Assembly: GCF_030378205.1 (NCBI RefSeq)
Contig: NZ_CP127385.1
Coordinates: 7,648,922-7,712,921, forward strand
Length of the DNA stretch: 64,000 bases
Reading direction: 5' to 3'
Origin: Bradyrhizobium sp. NP1
GTDB lineage: Bacteria; Pseudomonadota; Alphaproteobacteria; Rhizobiales; Xanthobacteraceae
Shown here: positions 61,999-64,000 of the stretch, piece by piece
How positions within the stretch are numbered: position 1 is the first letter of the stretch
Layout: each line of letters begins with the position of its first letter
Notes under the pieces: model-generated
What the model saw: only the letters and a program-made list of their open reading frames with translations
Databases searched by the model: none
What the model was told of the DNA's origin: nothing
Position numbers and translations under genes: made by a program

Positions 61999-62119
61999 GG
62001 CTCACCTTATATAGACCGGATGCCAGCCATTACCGGGGCGACCGTGGAAATTCAACCTCGTCAGTGGCTTATCCAACCCCCGGAGACGCTTTTCGCGGCC
62101 AAAGCGAGGGCGGAAAGCG

Positions 62120-62148
62120 TTGACGCTGCCAACCCTCGCCTCTATAAG
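62120..62148 (+). promoter_or_regulatory. Sigma-70-type promoter, probably for rpsT
   Basis: TTGACG at 62120-62125 and TATAAG at 62143-62148 are separated by exactly 17 bp, a near-consensus housekeeping promoter. No other plus-strand gene lies before rpsT at 62504. Confidence 0.75.
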
Positions 62149-62157
62149 GGCGGCGAT

Positions 62158-62191
62158 GGCGGCGGGCGCAATCCCGCCGCCGCTGTTCTTT
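62158..62191 (+). terminator. Attenuator-like hairpin in the rpsT leader
   Basis: The 9-bp stem GGCGGCGGG / CCCGCCGCC with a 6-nt loop is followed by GCTGTTCTTT. It starts 10 bp downstream of the -10 element, so it would be at the very 5' end of the transcript. It may be an attenuator or only a stable 5' hairpin. Confidence 0.4.
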
Positions 62192-62248
62192 GAGCGGCGC
62201 CGCCAGATGGGCCTTGTTGCCCGCGGGGCAGGCTTGCTCGAGAATATG

Positions 62249-62327
62249 CTAGTGTGGCGGTTCAGAAGTCCGCATCATTGTGGCCCACGAATTCGTCATG
62301 CGGACTTCCGAACCAAAGCCACACTAG
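62249..62327. repeat. Palindromic (MITE-like) element, copy A
   Basis: This is a 79-bp inverted repeat with outer arms CTAGTGTGGC / GCCACACTAG and inner arms GGTTCAGAAGTCCGCAT / ATGCGGACTTCCGAACC. It lies in the leader between the rpsT promoter and rpsT. Confidence 0.85.
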
Positions 62328-62338
62328 GTCAACACGTC

Positions 62339-62414
62339 GCTAGTGTGCTTCGATTCCGAAGTTCGCAAACGGGGGCCCGCACAATGATGCGGACTTCGGA
62401 ATCGAGACACTAGC
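62339..62414. repeat. Palindromic (MITE-like) element, copy B
   Basis: This is a 76-bp inverted repeat with ends GCTAGTGT / ACACTAGC and inner arms CGATTCCGAAGTTCGCA / ATGCGGACTTCGGAATCG. It shares the CTAGTGT ends and GTCCGCAT-like inner arms with copy A, 11 bp away. Confidence 0.85.
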
Positions 62415-62503
62415 GACAACTTGAAGCTTGGATCACAGGACTGAGCGGCCGGTGCGCTTTCAGCCGACCAGCAGCGACCGGTCACCGAAGGACATTTGAG
62501 ATC

Positions 62504-62767
62504 ATGGCCAATACCACTTCCGCCAAGAAGGCGACGCGCAAGATTGCCCGCCGCACCGCCGTCAACAAGTCGCGCCGCACCCAGATGCGCGGCGCCGTTC
62601 GCCAGGTCGAAGAGGCGATCAAGAGCGGCGACCGCGCTGCAGCAGTAAAGGCGATGGCGCATGCCGAGCCGGCGCTGATACGCGCAGCGCAGCGCAACAT
62701 CGTTCACAAGAACAATGCCAGCCGAAAGGTGTCGCGCCTCACGCGCCAGATCGCGAAGCTGAAGTAG
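62504..62767 (+). CDS. rpsT: 30S ribosomal protein S20
   Basis: The 87-residue basic protein starts [33 protein letters not shown] (in part) and contains the S20 helices [41 protein letters not shown] (in part). S20 binds 16S rRNA near its 5' domain during assembly. GAAGGACA precedes the ATG. In many alphaproteobacteria rpsT is close to dnaA, which is not in the window. A good terminator follows. Confidence 0.97.
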   Translation: MANTTSAKKATRKIARRTAVNKSRRTQMRGAVRQVEEAIKSGDRAAAVKAMAHAEPALIRAAQRNIVHKNNASRKVSRLTRQIAKLK

Positions 62768-62809
62768 ACCGATCGCGAATAAACTGATCGAAACGCATAT
62801 TCGTCACTC

Positions 62810-62836
62810 GAGCCCGGCATGCGCCGGGCTCTTTGC
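62810..62836 (+). terminator. Rho-independent terminator after rpsT
   Basis: The 9-bp stem GAGCCCGGC / GCCGGGCTC with loop ATGC is followed by TTTGCTTTTC, 42 bp after the stop codon. Confidence 0.9.
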
Positions 62837-62841
62837 TTTTC

Positions 62842-64000
62842 AGACGACGCATTGTGACACGAAGCGGCACACCTTTTGTCGCCACGCACCGCATTCATGC
62901 TTTGCGCGCCCGTAGTTTCACTTGATGCAGTTTTGCCTCACCTGAAACACGGCGATGCATTGCGAGAAAGCCAATGATGACAGGGACAAAGGCAATGCGG
63001 CGATCGATCGCATGCTGCGGCCCGCGTGGGAGTTACCCTGCAAAAAGAGTCGCAAAAAACTCCGCTTCGATAATCACTTATCCCCATAGCGAAACGAAGT
63101 ATTTGGAAAATTCGGTTTAGCCGCGTTCGCTTGAAGAATTTGTGAATTTTTTTTGGCCAGTCTTGCCAATTGTGACGACGCGCGTGACATGCGCGAATCT
63201 GTACGCTGATTCAAAAACTTGCTTTCAACTTTGGAAACCTTTTCGCCGCGACTGCGAAGCCGGCGATGGTTCTTCGCGCGCCCATCTTGAATCAAATGCA
63301 TTGCGAGACGACACGCATCGTGTAATTTCAATTTCGTTCGCGGCGCCTACGATCTTGAGACCAGCGCGGTTTTAGAAACGAGGCGGACGTGCAAATCGGC
63401 GGCGGTGTGCGCGTTGGCGGCGCTTTCCAAGCGATTGTCGAGCCGTAGCCCATAGCAATATGGGAGCGGGAGTCCTGTGTCTAAATTTCTCGAGCGAGGC
63501 GTTTTTTTCGTCTCCGCTGACCAACCAGAGAAATAAGAAGCAGGACAATCGGCAAGAAGCGGAAACGAAGCTCAGGCGAATGGGTTAGTGACGGGTGAAC
63601 AGACGGCCTTGCGGCTGACACTGTGTTTGCACGGGGCTGATTTTTGTAACACGCAGGATGACAACTTGCCGTGAGCAATCGCGGCGAGGCGGGGAGGTTG
63701 CATGCTTTACGGAAACATCGCGGTATTCGCTTCGAAACCATTTTCCACCGATGCCGTAACGGATGCGACAGGCTCGTCCTGCGCGGAGGCACCCACCAGA
63801 CCTTCGAGTATTTGCTGACCTCGCCGGCCTTTTCTTCGATCCAGCATTGATGTCTGCCTGACGGCGGTTTCGCCGAACGGCGTCTCATGCCCGGACGACG
63901 GAAGGCTCGCTTGAGGTCGCGTCACCGCGGGAAACCGGCAACTACTCTCGCGGGGCGCATCACCAGCCGCCTTTACTCTCTACGGAAAAGTTCTCAGACA
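62842..64000. other. 1.16-kb AT-richer region without a convincing gene
   Basis: No open frame here looks like a known protein; the longest (63481-63888 and 63074-63331, both minus) have no ribosome binding site or recognisable domain. Base composition drops between about 63050 and 63350, with A/T runs (TTTTTTTTGG, AATTTCAATTTC). One near-consensus DnaA box TTATCCCCA is at 63079-63087. By the usual rpsT-dnaA order of relatives this may be the dnaA upstream or replication-origin region, but a single box is weak evidence. Confidence 0.35.

Noticed and set aside
63481..63888. 135-codon minus-strand open frame ending in a hydrophobic segment and RRRKKR, resembling a sorting tail
   Set aside because: There is no signal peptide, ribosome binding site or PEP motif, and the rest of the translation has no ordered features.

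Overview
The window looks like chromosomal DNA of a Bradyrhizobium-type alphaproteobacterium. This rests on the high GC content, the FixK2/FNR-type boxes (TTGA-N6-TCAA), Bradyrhizobiaceae-style small proteins (DUF3551, tlde1/DUF2778), and rpsT followed by an AT-richer region at the right end. All assignments come from reading the sequence and its translations; no database search was run. I saw no tRNA, rRNA, CRISPR array, insertion sequence or prophage.

Layout. 1-5.3 kb: the end of a methyltransferase gene, small secreted proteins, a GlcG/HbpS-like protein, two adjacent L,D-transpeptidase-fold proteins and an HdeD-like membrane protein. 5.3-19.3 kb: a compact group of Mla-type lipid transporter, small membrane proteins, Pat-like acyl-CoA synthetase/acetyltransferase, CBS protein, zinc alcohol dehydrogenase, kinase/P-loop fusion, PHA synthase, universal stress protein and cytochrome c. 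Seven FixK/FNR-type palindromes lie in its four main intergenic regions, so it reads as a low-oxygen regulon island covering redox, carbon storage, acetate and stress functions.

19.4-31 kb: two glutathione transferases, an acyl-CoA ligase, an AraC regulator, an MFS transporter, the potassium transporter Kup, a CocE/NonD hydrolase, and an alpha/beta-hydrolase gene broken by an in-frame stop. 31.2-39.8 kb: a MarR regulator divergent from a seven-gene operon encoding a UGSC-like CxxC protein, a thioredoxin-reductase-like flavoprotein, an MFS transporter, a complete SsuABC-type ABC importer and an aldo/keto reductase. A 20-bp dyad lies in the divergent region. This is the best candidate for an undescribed catabolic or redox system.

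40-48.6 kb: an orphan flagellin, GST, DUF1697, small membrane proteins, AraC and PAS/LuxR-type regulators, a GFA protein, GNAT and an LVIVD-repeat protein. 48.7-50.5 kb: a membrane-protein/winged-helix/UppS-paralogue unit with two copies of a 17-bp palindrome. 50.6-62 kb: a trypsin-like protease, a Bug-type binding protein, a VOC protein with a 3' frameshift, an HD-GYP phosphodiesterase, a Tat-exported molybdenum hydroxylase pair, hydrolases, a polysaccharide-export lipoprotein and MsrA. 62.1-64 kb: the rpsT promoter, a long leader carrying two palindromic elements, rpsT, its terminator, and about 1.1 kb without a convincing gene.

Three copies of a roughly 90-135 bp interspersed repeat (2.4, 51.9 and 54.0 kb) sit against gene 3' ends. 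Two of them supply the stop codon of the neighbouring gene.
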